Assembly (NCBI RefSeq): GCF_014203125.1
Contig: NZ_JACHIH010000032.1
Coordinates: forward strand, 1-64,000
DNA: 64,000 nt
Reading direction: 5' to 3'
From: Rhodopseudomonas rhenobacensis
Lineage (GTDB): Bacteria > Pseudomonadota > Alphaproteobacteria > Rhizobiales > Xanthobacteraceae
Part shown: in pieces, positions 18,799 through 28,781 of the stretch
Layout: each line of letters starts with the position of its first letter
Position numbering within the stretch: position 1 is the stretch's first letter
Notes under the pieces: generated by a model
Seen by the model: the letters and a program-made list of their open reading frames with translations, nothing else
Told to the model about the DNA's origin: nothing
Database searches by the model: none
Made by a program: the position numbers and the translations under genes

Positions 18799-20084
18799 GC
18801 GTCGAGGTCACCAAGCTTCCCTCCGGATTGACGGTGGTCACCGACACCATGCCGCATCTGCAGACCGCGGCGCTCGGGGTGTGGACCGGGGTTGGTGGCC
18901 GCGATGAGAAGCCCGACGAGCACGGCATCTCGCATCTCCTCGAACACATGGCGTTCAAGGGCACCACCAAGCGCTCCTCGCGCGAAATCGTCGAGGAGAT
19001 CGAGGCGGTCGGCGGCGATCTCAACGCCGGCACCTCGACCGAGACCACCGCCTATTACGCCCGGGTGATGAAGGACGACGTGCCGCTGGCGCTCGACGTG
19101 TTGAGCGACATCCTCGCCAATCCCTCTTTCGTGCCCGACGAGCTCGAACGCGAGAAGAGCGTGATCGTGCAGGAAATCGGTGCTGCGCAGGACACCCCCG
19201 ACGACGTGGTGTTCGAGCATCTCAACGAGCTGTGTTATCCGGAGCAGCCGATGGGCCGCTCGCTGCTCGGCACGCCGCAGACTCTGAAAGGCTTCGATCG
19301 CGACACCTTGCAGGGCTATTTGTCGAAGCACTACCGCGGCCCCGACATGGTGGTGGCCGCCGCCGGCGCGGTCGATCATGCCCGCGTCGTCGAAGAGGTG
19401 CAGCATCGTTTTGCCAGCTTCAACGGCCAGCCGGCGCCGGCGCCGTTGCCGGCGCTGTTCGGCCCCGGCGGCTCCAAGGTGGTGCACCGCGACCTCGAAC
19501 AGGCGCATCTGACGCTGGCGCTGGAAGGCCTGCCGCAGACCGACCTGTCGCTGTTCAGCCTGCAGGTGTTCACCAACGTGCTCGGCGGCGGGATGTCGTC
19601 GCGGCTGTTCCAGGAGGTCCGCGAGAAGCGCGGGCTGTGCTACTCGATCTACACCTTCCACGCGCCCTATACCGACACCGGCTTCTTCGGGCTCTACACC
19701 GGCACCGATCCCGCCGACGCGCCGGAAATGATGGAGGTGATCGTCGACGTCATCAACGACGCGGTCGACACCTTGACCGAAGCCGAGATTTCCCGCGCCA
19801 AGGCGCAGATGAAGGCCGGCCTGTTGATGGCGCTGGAGAGCTGCAGCTCACGCGCCGAGCAGCTGGCACGGCATATGCTGGCCTATGGCCGGCCGTTGCC
19901 GGTCGAGGAGCTGGTCGCCAAGATCGACGCCGTCAGCGTCGAGTCGACCGGCAAGGCGGCGCGCGCGCTGCTGTCGCGCAGCCGCCCGGCGGTGGTCGCG
20001 CTCGGCAGCGGCCGGGGGCTGGACACGGCGGTGAGTTTTGCCGAAGGTTTGACTCAAGGGAAGGCCAAGCCGAGCTATCACTGA
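18795..20084 (+). CDS. M16 family zinc peptidase (processing-peptidase-like)
   Basis: The 429-residue protein has the inverted zinc motif HLLEH near residues 47-51 (HGISHLLEHMAFKG) and the downstream glutamate region ELEREKSVIVQEIGAAQDTPDD. This is the mitochondrial-processing-peptidase-beta-like form of M16 found beside thrC in many Rhizobiales. AAGGAG is 8 bases upstream. It has no signal peptide and so is probably cytoplasmic. Substrate unknown. Confidence 0.92.
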   Translation: MSVEVTKLPSGLTVVTDTMPHLQTAALGVWTGVGGRDEKPDEHGISHLLEHMAFKGTTKRSSREIVEEIEAVGGDLNAGTSTETTAYYARVMKDDVPLALDVLSDILANPSFVPDELEREKSVIVQEIGAAQDTPDDVVFEHLNELCYPEQPMGRSLLGTPQTLKGFDRDTLQGYLSKHYRGPDMVVAAAGAVDHARVVEEVQHRFASFNGQPAPAPLPALFGPGGSKVVHRDLEQAHLTLALEGLPQTDLSLFSLQVFTNVLGGGMSSRLFQEVREKRGLCYSIYTFHAPYTDTGFFGLYTGTDPADAPEMMEVIVDVINDAVDTLTEAEISRAKAQMKAGLLMALESCSSRAEQLARHMLAYGRPLPVEELVAKIDAVSVESTGKAARALLSRSRPAVVALGSGRGLDTAVSFAEGLTQGKAKPSYH

Positions 20085-20138
20085 ACCGGGCCGCCGCTTT
20101 CGGCGACGGGTCGGTCACGGAATCGGGAGTTTCGGTCC

Positions 20139-20726
20139 ATGGCACTGTTTCGCATGCCATCGAGCGGGCCGGCGGCATTGGCCCCGCGCGGCAACGGGCT
20201 GTTGCTGCGCGCACCGCAGATGGGCGACTTCCCGCAATGGGCGCAGCTGCGCGAGCAGAGCCGCGCCTTCCTGACGCCGTGGGAGCCGATCTGGCCGTCC
20301 GACGACCTCACCCGCTCCGGCTTCCGCCGCAGGCTGCGGCGCTACGCCGAGGACATCGCCGGCGACCGCGCCTATCCGTTCATCGTGTTCCGGGAAGCCG
20401 ACGGCGAGATGATCGGCGGGGTGACGCTGGCCAATGTGCGCCGCGGCATCGTGCAGGCCGGCACCATCGGCTATTGGATCGGCCAGCCGCATGCCCGGCG
20501 CGGCTACATGACCGCGGCACTGCGGGTGCTGCTGCCGACGCTGTTCGGCGAACTCAACCTGCACCGCGTCGAGGCGGCCTGCATCCCGACCAACGCCGCC
20601 TCGATCCGGGTGCTGGAGAAATGCGGCTTCACCCGCGAGGGGATGGCGCGGCGCTATCTGTGCATCAACGGGGTCTGGCAGGACCATTTGCTGTTCGGCC
20701 TCTTGCACGAGGATTTTCGCGGCTGA
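20139..20726 (+). CDS. GNAT N-acetyltransferase, RimJ/RimL type
   Basis: The 195-residue protein has the RimJ/RimL layout: an N-terminal LRAPQMGDFPQWAQLREQSR, the acetyl-CoA loop region GQPHARRGYMTAALRVLLP, and C-terminal NLHRVEAACIPTNAASIRVLEKCGFTREG. This group acetylates protein N-termini, notably ribosomal proteins; the actual target cannot be read from sequence. It is 55 bases after the peptidase, same strand, possibly one transcript. Confidence 0.88.
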   Translation: MALFRMPSSGPAALAPRGNGLLLRAPQMGDFPQWAQLREQSRAFLTPWEPIWPSDDLTRSGFRRRLRRYAEDIAGDRAYPFIVFREADGEMIGGVTLANVRRGIVQAGTIGYWIGQPHARRGYMTAALRVLLPTLFGELNLHRVEAACIPTNAASIRVLEKCGFTREGMARRYLCINGVWQDHLLFGLLHEDFRG

Positions 20727-20877
20727 CCCCTGCTCTGCAATCCGGCGCATCGATGCCTTTGGTTCGCCGCCATTGCTTTGTTATAAGGCGGCGGCAACCT
20801 AGATTGAGCGTGATCTCTCCCGAAAACCGGGATCCACGGATCAGGCTCTGGACAGTGCGTAACGCCGGGGATTTTCG

Positions 20878-21549
20878 ATGCGGGACCAAGCTCTGACGAC
20901 AACCGCCGCGGCATCGCTGAGGCGGCGCGGCGCGATGCGGCGCGCTGCCGTTGCGATGACCATTTGTGGCAGCCTGCTGGCGGCGCCGGCCTCGGCGCAA
21001 TCGATCACCGACCGTTTCAAGAGCCTGTTCGGCGGCTCCTCCGATACGGCGCCGAGCGGCAATGCGGTGACGACCGCGCCGGGTTCGGAAGCCGACGTCG
21101 AGCTGACCTGCCCGGAGGTCACCATCCGACCCGGCGCCTCGACCTACGCCGTCGGGCTGCCCGGCAAACCCGCGGCAGGCAACGACCTGAAGTTTCAGGC
21201 GACGATCGGGCGCACCGCCCGCGAGTGCAATCTCGGCGACGGCCTGATCAAGGCCAAGATCGGCATCCAGGGCCGGGTGATCGCGGGGCCCGCCGGCGCG
21301 CCGGGCAATGTCGACGTGCCGCTGCGCGTCGCCGTGGTGCAGGAAGGCGTGCAGCCGAAGACGATCTTCACCAAGCTCTATCAGACCAGGGTGGCGATGA
21401 CCGCCGACGGCAACGAAGCGTTCAGCCTGGTCGCCGAGGATATTATCTATCCGGCGCCGCCGGCGGCGATCGGCGACTCTTACATATTCTACATCGGTTT
21501 CGACCCGCAGGGCCTGAAGCCTGAGCCGCCCGCAAGGAAGCGCAAGTAG
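20878..21549 (+). CDS. Exported hypothetical protein
   Basis: This 223-residue protein has a signal peptide (basic start, hydrophobic core to about residue 41, ending PASAQS). The mature part is beta-rich, with two cysteines (ELTCPEVTI and ARECNLGD) likely to form one disulfide, and a basic tail PPARKRK. I cannot name a family. The in-frame ATG 19 codons later (MRRAAVAM) would give a more standard signal peptide and could be the true start. Converges on ybgC with only one base between stops. Confidence 0.75.
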   Translation: MRDQALTTTAAASLRRRGAMRRAAVAMTICGSLLAAPASAQSITDRFKSLFGGSSDTAPSGNAVTTAPGSEADVELTCPEVTIRPGASTYAVGLPGKPAAGNDLKFQATIGRTARECNLGDGLIKAKIGIQGRVIAGPAGAPGNVDVPLRVAVVQEGVQPKTIFTKLYQTRVAMTADGNEAFSLVAEDIIYPAPPAAIGDSYIFYIGFDPQGLKPEPPARKRK

Positions 21550-21550
21550 C

Positions 21551-21994
21551 TCAGCCGAGATCCGCCGCCATCGCGATGCGCAGCGGCTTCGGGATCGGCC
21601 GCGCCCGGCCGCCGGCGACGAAGGCGACCTTGACCTTGGCCTCGATCAGCACGTCGTCGCCGCGCTTGACCTGCTGATGCATGGTGATCGAGGCGCCGCG
21701 CACTTCGAGCGGCCGCGTCACGATCTCCAGCACGTCGTCCATCTTGGCCGGCTTGAGAAAATCCAGTTGCATCGCCCGCACCACGAAGGCGAAGCCCGGG
21801 GCTTCGCTCTGCGCTTCGGCGAACAGCGCGCTCTGCTCGGCGCCGAGCAGCCGCAGATAGTTGGTCCGGCCGCGCTCCATGAAGCGCAGATAATTGGCGT
21901 GATAGACGATGCCGGAGAAGTCGGTGTCTTCGTAGTAGACGCGGACCTGCATGCGATGCAGGCCGTCGCCGATCGCGCCGTCGAGAGAATTCAT
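21551..21994 (-). CDS. ybgC: YbgC-type acyl-CoA thioesterase (Tol-Pal associated)
   Basis: A 147-residue hotdog-fold thioesterase. The active-site motif YYEDTDFSGIVYHANYLRFMERGR is clear, with the catalytic aspartate in DTDFSG. YbgC usually heads the Tol-Pal cluster, acting on acyl-CoA near the envelope; here the tol genes are not visible upstream, only hicB and ruvB, so tolQ would have to lie elsewhere. Confidence 0.9.
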   Translation of the reverse strand: MNSLDGAIGDGLHRMQVRVYYEDTDFSGIVYHANYLRFMERGRTNYLRLLGAEQSALFAEAQSEAPGFAFVVRAMQLDFLKPAKMDDVLEIVTRPLEVRGASITMHQQVKRGDDVLIEAKVKVAFVAGGRARPIPKPLRIAMAADLG

Positions 21995-22076
21995 AATGGA
22001 TCAATCCTGAAAGTTACCGCGCGATCTATCACCAGATCGGCGCCAGACCAAGGCGCTGCAACGAGACAGCAACCTC

Positions 22077-22298
22077 TTAACCGGCACGCGCCAAGGGCGG
22101 CGCAGGCGCGGGGACCGGTTGCTTCCACTCTTGTGCGGCTTCGATCCAGGACACGATCGCCTCCTGAATATTCCGCAACGCCTCTTCCGGCGTCGCGCCG
22201 TCGGACATGCAGCCGGGCAGCTCGGGCGCGGTAGCGAGATAGCCGCCGCCGTCGCTCTCCGCGAGCCGTTCAATCCGAATGGCATATTCGAGCGTCAT
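22077..22298 (-). CDS. HicB-family antitoxin-like protein
   Basis: The 73-residue protein has the HicB fold signature: MTLEYAIRIERLAESDGGGY, then LPGCMSDGATPEEALRNIQEAI. In intact pairs HicB binds and neutralises the HicA RNase. Here the upstream hicA is frameshifted, so HicB may be an orphan. Its ATG overlaps the hicA stop (ATGA). It lacks an evident C-terminal DNA-binding domain and ends in a Pro/Ala-rich tail. Confidence 0.85.
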   Translation of the reverse strand: MTLEYAIRIERLAESDGGGYLATAPELPGCMSDGATPEEALRNIQEAIVSWIEAAQEWKQPVPAPAPPLARAG

Positions 22299-22536
22299 GG
22301 TTGGCCTCCGTGAACATCAATATAGTGCACGAGCTTGCGGATGTAGACCGGCTTGATCGGTCGTCGCGCCGGAATGGTCAAGATTTCGACCGCGGCGGGG
22401 TGCTTGGCGTGGCAATGCGAGGTTCCCTTGCCTGCCCGAACAGCAGGCCATGTGCACGGCAAAGTCTTTCCACATCTGCGATGGTCCAGTCTGCAGCCGG
22501 ATTGCGCCTCATCCGCTCCAGCAAGTCGGCGGCCAT
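22295..22536 (-). pseudogene. HicA-family toxin gene broken by a frameshift
   Basis: Translation from ATG 22536 gives MAADLLERMRRNPAADWTIA and continues to LCRAHGLLFGQ, then leaves the family pattern and stops at 22378. The expected C-terminus (GKGTSHCHAKHPAAVEILTI, then IKPVYIRKLVHYIDVHGG) is in another frame that runs to the hicB start. The two parts together equal one HicA-like protein, with the shift close to GGGCAGGCAAGGG (about 22428-22440). The start follows the ruvB stop with no gap. A sequencing error cannot be excluded. Confidence 0.75.
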
Positions 22537-23586
22537 CTACCCCTCCTCGCCGCCCTGCCCGAACAGCCCAAACTGCGCCGGGTCGCGCGTGGGCTCGGCG
22601 AGACCGAGATGCTTGAAGGCGTGGCTGGTCAGCAGCCGGCCGCGCGGGGTGCGCTGCAGGTAGCCGCATTGGATCAGGAACGGCTCGATGATGTCCTCGA
22701 TGGCGTCGCGCGGCTCCGACAGCGCCGCCGCCATGGTTTCGACGCCGACCGGGCCGCCGCCGTAGTTCATCGCGATCGTTGTCAGGTAGCGGCGGTCCAT
22801 CGCGTCGAGCCCGGCGGCGTCGACCTCGAGCGCGGAGAGCGCGTGATCGGCGATGCCGCGATCGATCGCCGACTTGTCAGCAGCGGAGGCGAAGTCGCGT
22901 ACCCTTCGCAGCAGGCGGCCGGCAATCCGCGGCGTGCCGCGGGCGCGGCGCGCGATCTCGTTGGCGCCGTCCGGCGTAATGCCGATCGACAGCACTCTCG
23001 CGCCGCGGGTGACGATGCTTTCGAGTTCTCCGATGGTGTAGAAGTTCAACCGCACCGGAATGCCGAAGCGGTCGCGCAACGGATTGGTCAGCAGACCCGC
23101 GCGGGTGGTGGCGCCGACCAGCGTGAACTTCGACAGTTCGATCTTCACCGAGCGCGCCGCCGGCCCCTCGCCGATGATCAGATCGAGCTGGAAATCCTCC
23201 ATCGCCGGATACAGCACTTCTTCGACCGCCGGGCTCAGCCGGTGGATCTCGTCGATGAACAGCACGTCGCGCTCTTCGAGATTGGTCAAGAGTGCCGCGA
23301 GATCGCCGGCCTTGGCGATCACCGGGCCGGACGTGGCGCGAAACCCGACGCCGAGCTCGCGCGCCACGATCTGCGCCAGCGTGGTCTTGCCGAGCCCCGG
23401 AGGACCGACGAACAACACGTGATCCAGCGCCTCGCCGCGTTTTCGCGCGGCGTCGATGAAGATCTGCAGATTGGCGCGGGCCTGCTGCTGGCCGACGAAT
23501 TCGGCAAGCAGCTGCGGGCGCAGCGCGGTGTCGCCGACATCGTCGCTGCGGCGCTCCGGGGTGACGATGCGGGAGGGCGTGGTCAT
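22537..23586 (-). CDS. ruvB: Holliday junction helicase RuvB
   Basis: RuvB is the AAA+ motor that drives branch migration with RuvA. The 349-residue protein has Walker A in [12 protein letters not shown], Walker B in [10 protein letters not shown], the sensor region [20 protein letters not shown], and the C-terminal winged helix ending [13 protein letters not shown]. It is separated from ruvA by the cytidine deaminase gene, which is unusual. Strand and spacing suggest one transcript ruvA-cdd-ruvB-hicA'-hicB. Confidence 0.97.
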   Translation of the reverse strand: MTTPSRIVTPERRSDDVGDTALRPQLLAEFVGQQQARANLQIFIDAARKRGEALDHVLFVGPPGLGKTTLAQIVARELGVGFRATSGPVIAKAGDLAALLTNLEERDVLFIDEIHRLSPAVEEVLYPAMEDFQLDLIIGEGPAARSVKIELSKFTLVGATTRAGLLTNPLRDRFGIPVRLNFYTIGELESIVTRGARVLSIGITPDGANEIARRARGTPRIAGRLLRRVRDFASAADKSAIDRGIADHALSALEVDAAGLDAMDRRYLTTIAMNYGGGPVGVETMAAALSEPRDAIEDIIEPFLIQCGYLQRTPRGRLLTSHAFKHLGLAEPTRDPAQFGLFGQGGEEG

Positions 23587-23587
23587 C

Positions 23588-24013
23588 TCACAAATTCCGC
23601 TCCCGGCTGTATTTGTTCGGCAGCAGCTCGGCGATGCCGACCGCCACCACGCCGTCGGGGCTCGGCACCAGAACGCGGGCGCCGGGGTCGTAGTCGTAGA
23701 TCAATTCGCGGCAGGCGCCGCAGGGCGACACCACGTGGACATCGCGGTCGGTCTCGTGCGGCTTCGGATGCCGCACCGCGACGATGCTCTCGATGCCGGC
23801 TTCGCCGAGTTCGGTGATCATCTGGCCGAGCGCCACGCCCTCGGCGCACACCGCCATGCGGCCGAGATAGGCGTCGAGATTGACGCCGGCGAAGATCTTG
23901 CCGGTGCGGGTCACGAGCGCGGCGCCGACTTCCTGCCAGTCGTTGCGATAGCGCTGCCGGATCGCAGCGGCCGCCACCTCGATCAGCGCGCGGTCGGCTT
24001 CGGTCAAACTCAC
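23588..24013 (-). CDS. Cytidine deaminase-like protein
   Basis: A 141-residue zinc deaminase: the catalytic CAE motif is C56-A57-E58 and the zinc pair is C98-X2-C101 in [13 protein letters not shown]. This is a single-domain form like the blasticidin S deaminase/tetrameric CDA group. A cysteine replaces the histidine of longer CDAs. Translation starts at a GTG that overlaps the ruvA stop (GTGA), implying coupling. Substrate is probably cytidine/deoxycytidine; position between ruvA and ruvB is the odd feature. Confidence 0.88.
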   Translation of the reverse strand: MSLTEADRALIEVAAAAIRQRYRNDWQEVGAALVTRTGKIFAGVNLDAYLGRMAVCAEGVALGQMITELGEAGIESIVAVRHPKPHETDRDVHVVSPCGACRELIYDYDPGARVLVPSPDGVVAVGIAELLPNKYSRERNL

Positions 24014-24627
24014 TTCGACAACTCCTTCAGCCCGAGCTTGATCAGCTGCGCGGTTTCGGCGCCTTCGCCGGCGCTGCGCGAAGCCGCGGCGATGGCGGCG
24101 GCGGCCTGCGGCTGACCATAGCCGAGATTGACCAGCGCGGAGATCGCGTCGGTCACCGGGCGCGGCGCGTTGCGATCGTCGAGCGCGCCGGACAGCGCCA
24201 CCACGGCTGGATCGACGCTGGCGAAGGCCGGCGCCTTGTCTTTGAGTTCCGTGACGATGCGTTCGGCGACCTTGGGGCCGACGCCCGAGGTGCGCGCCAC
24301 CGCGGCCTTGTCGCGCAGCGCGATGGCGTTGGCGAGATCGGCCGGCGGCAATGTGCTCAGCACCGCCAGCGCCACCTTGGCGCCGACGCCCTGTACGGTC
24401 TGCAAGAGCCGGAACCATTCGCGCTCCAGATCGCTACGAAAGCCGAACAGCTTGATCTGGTCCTCGCGCACGTAAGTCTCGATCGACAGCACCGCGGCCT
24501 CGCCGGCCGCCGGCAGCGCCTGCAGGGTGCGCGACGAGCAATGCACCTGATAGCCGACGCCCTGCACGTCGAGGATCACATAGTCCTCGCCGTAGCTGTC
24601 GATCAGGCCTTTCAGTTTACCGATCAT
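24010..24627 (-). CDS. ruvA: Holliday junction DNA-binding protein RuvA
   Basis: RuvA tetramers bind four-way junctions and load RuvB. The 205-residue protein starts [20 protein letters not shown] (OB fold), has helix-hairpin-helix segments ([16 protein letters not shown] and [16 protein letters not shown]), and ends in the mobile RuvB-binding domain. I chose ATG 24627, the standard family start; the open frame upstream runs into repeat DNA. It ends in a 4-base overlap with the deaminase gene. Confidence 0.96.
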   Translation of the reverse strand: MIGKLKGLIDSYGEDYVILDVQGVGYQVHCSSRTLQALPAAGEAAVLSIETYVREDQIKLFGFRSDLEREWFRLLQTVQGVGAKVALAVLSTLPPADLANAIALRDKAAVARTSGVGPKVAERIVTELKDKAPAFASVDPAVVALSGALDDRNAPRPVTDAISALVNLGYGQPQAAAAIAAASRSAGEGAETAQLIKLGLKELSK

Positions 24628-24639
24628 CGGGCCTCCAAT

Positions 24640-24830
24640 GCGGGGACTCTCTCCTCCACCTTGCGGGGGCAGAGCGCTTCGGGTGTGGAGTGAGCGCGAG
24701 CACAGGCGGCAACAGAACTCCCCTCCCCCTTGCCGGGCGGGGTCGGGGGTGGGGGGCCCCAAGCAAAGCTTCGCCTCGGATTACCCCCCTCCCCAACCCT
24801 CCCCCGCAAGGGGGGAGGGAGCACGCCGTG
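24640..24830. repeat. Inverted G/C-rich intergenic repeat between ruvC and ruvA
   Basis: Blocks ctccaccttgcggggg, ccctcccccttgccgggcgg and ccctcccccgcaaggggggag form a nested set of inverted repeats related to those at 138-330. They fill most of the 279-base gap between ruvC and ruvA; no gene is seen. Confidence 0.65.
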
Positions 24831-24906
24831 TTCGCCGCGCGGGCGCGTAGCATGCCTTGGGCGCGAGAGCATGCCGGCTTGCCTGATGCCAGCATCACTC
24901 CGCCGC

Positions 24907-25434
24907 TCATGCCTGCACCGCCTTCAGCCGCAGCAATGCGCCGCCGCGATGATGGGCGTGGGTGATGGCGATCGCCAGCGCGTCGGCGGCGTCGGCGGTT
25001 TTCGGCTCGGCCTTCGGCAGAAGGATCTTCAGCATCATCTGGATCTGCGCCTTGTCGGCGTGGCCGGCGCCGACCACGGTCTTCTTGATCAGGTTCGGCG
25101 CGTATTCCGAAACCGCGATGCCGACCAGCGCCGGGGCCAGCATGGCGATGCCGCGGGCCTGGCCGAGCTTCAGCGTGGCGCCGGCGTCCTTGTTGACGAA
25201 GGTCTGCTCCACCGCGGCCTCGGCCGGCGCAAACTCCGCCAGCACTTTGGCGAGCCCGTGGTGAATCTCCAACAGCCGGCTCGCCAGCGGCAGGTCGTCG
25301 TCAGGCTCGACCGAGCCGCAGCCGATGAACACCAGCCGATTGCCACAGCTCTCGATCACGCCCCAGCCGGTGCGGCGCAGCCCGGGGTCGATGCCGAGAA
25401 TACGGATCGGTTGGCGAATCGGCGGAGCACTCAT
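24907..25434 (-). CDS. ruvC: Holliday junction resolvase RuvC
   Basis: RuvC cuts four-way junctions. The 175-residue protein carries the RNase-H-fold acidic residues, the first in [16 protein letters not shown] (D16), then [20 protein letters not shown], and C-terminal D/H residues in [15 protein letters not shown] chose ATG 25434 for normal family length; its ribosome binding site is weak. Separated from ruvA by repeats, so it may have its own transcript. Confidence 0.95.
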   Translation of the reverse strand: MSAPPIRQPIRILGIDPGLRRTGWGVIESCGNRLVFIGCGSVEPDDDLPLASRLLEIHHGLAKVLAEFAPAEAAVEQTFVNKDAGATLKLGQARGIAMLAPALVGIAVSEYAPNLIKKTVVGAGHADKAQIQMMLKILLPKAEPKTADAADALAIAITHAHHRGGALLRLKAVQA

Positions 25435-25544
25435 GATGGAGTGATAACGCCACAGCAAAGTGAACGAAACAGAAACAAAGGTGCATCCCCGGCAAAGCGG
25501 TTGAGGACTGCCCCCGATGGCGCGGCGCCTCAAACAACACCAGC

Positions 25545-25645
25545 CGTCGTCCCCCGCGAAAGCGGGGGATCCAGTACGCCGCGGCGTTGCGGCGTACCAC
25601 GGACGCTCTGGAATACTGGGTCGCCCGCTTTCGCGGGCGATGACG
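25545..25645. repeat. Palindromic intergenic repeat, family C
   Basis: cgtcgtcccccgcgaaagcggggg is mirrored by cccgctttcgcgggcgatgacgg, with an inner ccagtacgccg.../...ggaatactgg pair. It fills the gap between ruvC and the YebC gene. Confidence 0.8.
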
Positions 25646-25687
25646 GTTCGGGATGCCGCCGTGCGTCGGACCCGACGCAGCGTCGCG

Positions 25688-26434
25688 TCAGCCGCCCATC
25701 TTCGCCATCAAGGCGTCGGACACCTCGAAGTTGGCGTAGACGTTCTGCACGTCGTCGTGCTCGTTCAACAGGTCGATCAGCTTCAACAGCTTTTCGCCGG
25801 TCTCGTCGTCCACCGCCAAGGTGTTCTGCGGCTTCCAGGTCAGCGCCGCCTTGCGGGCCTCGCCGAACTTCGCCTCCAGCGCCTTCGCCACCTCGCGGAA
25901 GCTCTCCTGCGAGGCATAGACCTCGTGGCCGGCGTCGGACGACAGCACGTCGTCGGCGCCGGCTTCGATCGCGGCATCCAGCATATCGTCGGCCGAGGCC
26001 GCTTTGGCGTCGAATTCGATGATGCCGGTGCGGTCGAACATGAAGGCGACCGAGCCGGTTTCGCCGAGATTGCCGCCGGATTTGGTGAAGTAGGAGCGGA
26101 TGTCGGACGCCGCGCGGTTGCGGTTGTCGGTCAAGGCCTCGACGATCACCGCGACGCCGCCGGGGCCGTAGCCCTCGTAGCGGATCTCGTCGTAGTTCTC
26201 GCCTTCGCTGCCGATCGCCTTCTTGATCGCGCGCTCGATATTGTCCTTCGGCATGTTTTCCTGCCGCGCCGCGATGATCGCGGAGCGCAGCCGGGCGTTC
26301 ATCGCCGGATCCGGCGTGCCGAGCTTGGCCGCGACGGTGATTTCCCGCGCCAGCTTGGAGAACAGCTTGGACTTCTGGGCATCCTGCCGGCCCTTGCGGT
26401 GCATGATGTTCTTGAACTGGGAATGTCCGGCCAT
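25688..26434 (-). CDS. YebC/PmpR family transcriptional regulator
   Basis: A 248-residue protein beginning [20 protein letters not shown], the invariant YebC/TACO1 N-terminus, followed by [19 protein letters not shown] and [20 protein letters not shown]. Members bind DNA or assist translation of polyproline stretches; the role differs between species. It lies upstream of ruvC on the same strand, as is common in proteobacteria. Confidence 0.94.
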   Translation of the reverse strand: MAGHSQFKNIMHRKGRQDAQKSKLFSKLAREITVAAKLGTPDPAMNARLRSAIIAARQENMPKDNIERAIKKAIGSEGENYDEIRYEGYGPGGVAVIVEALTDNRNRAASDIRSYFTKSGGNLGETGSVAFMFDRTGIIEFDAKAASADDMLDAAIEAGADDVLSSDAGHEVYASQESFREVAKALEAKFGEARKAALTWKPQNTLAVDDETGEKLLKLIDLLNEHDDVQNVYANFEVSDALMAKMGG

Positions 26435-26633
26435 GCGGTCTCTCTACAGGTTTCGTCGGAATGTCATTATCGGCGCGCGGCCTTATAGGCTGCGATCAGG
26501 CCAAAATCAAAATCGCTGTCCGCCGGAACGGGGTGGTATTTAGGCTGATATTCACCTCAGGCGGGAAAAATTAACCGTCATTTCACGGAGCGATGCCAGA
26601 GTAGCCCAGACGCGCCCCCATCAAGAGAGTGCC

Positions 26634-28388
26634 ATGGTGTTTGCTGTGTTTCGTCGGCCGCGACAACTCCCGCCCGTGCCGCAGGTCCAGCAGGCACCGT
26701 CGATCGTTGCGCCGCCCGCGCCCGTGCCGGAAACCGCGGCCGCCGATTCGGCAAGCGATATCCTCGGCCTTCTGGAGCTCGAGCTCGGCGGGTTGATCCG
26801 GCAGCTGGAGCGCGCCGCCAATTCGGTGGCCGGCGGAGCGCAGTCGACCGCCGCCACGCTGCACACCATCCGGGAGCGAAGCGACGCGCTGACCGGGCGC
26901 ACCAGCGCCGCGCAATCCACCGCCACAACGTTCTCGCAGGCCGCCGACAAATTCACCCATTCGGCCGAGGGCATCGGCGCCCAGGTGCGGCAGGCCTCGA
27001 CACTGGCCGATCAGGCCAGCGCCGCCGCCGCCGAGGCCAGCGCCAATGTCGACCGGCTGCGCGACTCCTCGGCGGCGATCGGCAACGTGGTCGACCTGAT
27101 CGCCAAGATCGCCAAGCAGACCACGCTGCTGGCGCTGAATTCCACCATCGAGGCGGCGCGCGCCGGCGCCGCCGGCCGCGGCTTCGCGGTGGTGGCGACG
27201 GAGGTCAAGGCGCTGGCGGTGCAGACCCAGGCCGCCACCGAGGAAATCAAGCAGAAGATCGACGCGCTGCAGAAGGACGCGGCGAGTTCGGTCGCCGCGG
27301 TGCATCGGATATCGCAGGCGATCGAGGCGATCCGCCCGGTGTTCGAAAACGTCAACGGCGCCGTCGCCGAACAGAACCGCACCACCAGCGACATGTCGAA
27401 CAACGCCGCGCAGGCTTCCAACTTCATCGAATCGGTCGGCGACAGCGCCGCCGAGATCGTCAGCGCGACCCGCGAGGCTGAGAGCCACGGCGAGGAGGTG
27501 GCGCGCGCCGGCGCCAGCGTCACGCTGTTCGCGGAGAAACTGAAAACCCGCACCGCCGTGCTGCTCGGCCGCAGCGGCAGCGATCACGGCCGCAAGCCGT
27601 TGCCGTGCCATCTCGGCATCGAAATCGACAAAAAGGGCCTGCCGATCAAGGCGCCGGTCTACGAAATCTCGATGGAGGACATCCTGATTTCCGGGCCCGC
27701 CGCAGCAGGGCTGCCGGCCGCCGAAATCCTGGCCGCGACGCTCGACGGCGTCGGGCCGTGCAAGATCCGGATCGGCGAGCATAGCTCGGCCGGGGTGCGG
27801 GCGCGCTTCCACGCCCCCGACGCCGCGCTGCGCGACCGCATCGAGGACAAGCTCTGGGAGCTGCACGACGAGAACACCGAATTCGTCACCCGGGCGATGG
27901 AAGCCGGCGTTGCGCTGACCAAGATCTTCGAAGACGGCGTGACCAGCGGCGCGATTTCGCTGGAGGACATGTTCGACGAGACCTACGTCGAGATCGCAGG
28001 CTCCAACCCGCTGCAGCATCGCACCAAGATTCTCACCTGGGCGGATCGCGCGCTGCCGCCGTTCCAGGAAGCTTTTCTGGCCAAGGATTCCCGGATGGCG
28101 TTTTGCGCGATGATCGACCGCAACGGCTATCTGCCGGTGCACAACACGATCTACTCGCAGCCGCAGCGCCCCGGCGACGTCGCCTTCAACACCGCGAACT
28201 GCCGCAACCGGCGGATCTTCAACGACCCGGCCGGGCTGGCGGCTGGGCGCAACACCCGCAGCTACCTGATCCAGAGCTACGCCCGCGACATGGGCAACGG
28301 CAACACCATCATGATGCGCGAGATCGACGTGCCGATCCGGGTGCGCGGCCGGCACTGGGGCGGCTTCCGCACGGCGTACAGGCTGTAA
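26634..28388 (+). CDS. Soluble methyl-accepting chemotaxis protein with C-terminal sensory part
   Basis: A 584-residue cytoplasmic chemoreceptor with no convincing membrane helix. The Pro/Ala-rich start is followed by a coiled-coil signalling domain with the hairpin tip around [20 protein letters not shown] and [20 protein letters not shown] (residues about 155-205). A PilZ-like beta segment follows at about 320-400. The final part has [33 protein letters not shown] and [12 protein letters not shown], a C-terminal domain seen in many soluble receptors. The sensory part therefore follows the signalling domain, the reverse of classical receptors. No che genes are nearby. Confidence 0.9.
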   Translation: MVFAVFRRPRQLPPVPQVQQAPSIVAPPAPVPETAAADSASDILGLLELELGGLIRQLERAANSVAGGAQSTAATLHTIRERSDALTGRTSAAQSTATTFSQAADKFTHSAEGIGAQVRQASTLADQASAAAAEASANVDRLRDSSAAIGNVVDLIAKIAKQTTLLALNSTIEAARAGAAGRGFAVVATEVKALAVQTQAATEEIKQKIDALQKDAASSVAAVHRISQAIEAIRPVFENVNGAVAEQNRTTSDMSNNAAQASNFIESVGDSAAEIVSATREAESHGEEVARAGASVTLFAEKLKTRTAVLLGRSGSDHGRKPLPCHLGIEIDKKGLPIKAPVYEISMEDILISGPAAAGLPAAEILAATLDGVGPCKIRIGEHSSAGVRARFHAPDAALRDRIEDKLWELHDENTEFVTRAMEAGVALTKIFEDGVTSGAISLEDMFDETYVEIAGSNPLQHRTKILTWADRALPPFQEAFLAKDSRMAFCAMIDRNGYLPVHNTIYSQPQRPGDVAFNTANCRNRRIFNDPAGLAAGRNTRSYLIQSYARDMGNGNTIMMREIDVPIRVRGRHWGGFRTAYRL

Positions 28389-28781
28389 GCCTGCGAACGG
28401 CTTTTCGTCATTGCACAGCGGCTCGGGCGCGACGGCCGGCGACGGAACCGGCATCGTCAGGCTCGCCTGCAACCGCGTATCAGGTCCATCCGCAGCGAAT
28501 GTGCGGCTGCCCCGCCATGCCGGGGGCTTGCAAATCGTCCCGGCTTTGCGCCACATTGCAGAAAGCCTGCTGGTCCTACGTGGAACCAGCTTGAATTGTG
28601 ATTTGATTTCCGACTGCTGATTGCTTCGGTCATTTTCTGACCGCCACGACTTGATAGCATCGCACCAGACTGAGCGTGACTTCGCCGGCGATCGGCCGGC
28701 GCACCAGACGACGACCCAACGAGGCCATCGCACCTAGCGCCGCCAAATATCTGCAGCCCTATCGACGGATTGGAGATTGGT
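28389..28781. other. Non-coding region upstream of the radical SAM gene
   Basis: About 390 bases with no convincing gene, repeat or RNA. A TTGAATTGTGATTTGATTT stretch near 28590-28608 is AT-rich and may hold the promoter of the following gene. Confidence 0.35.
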
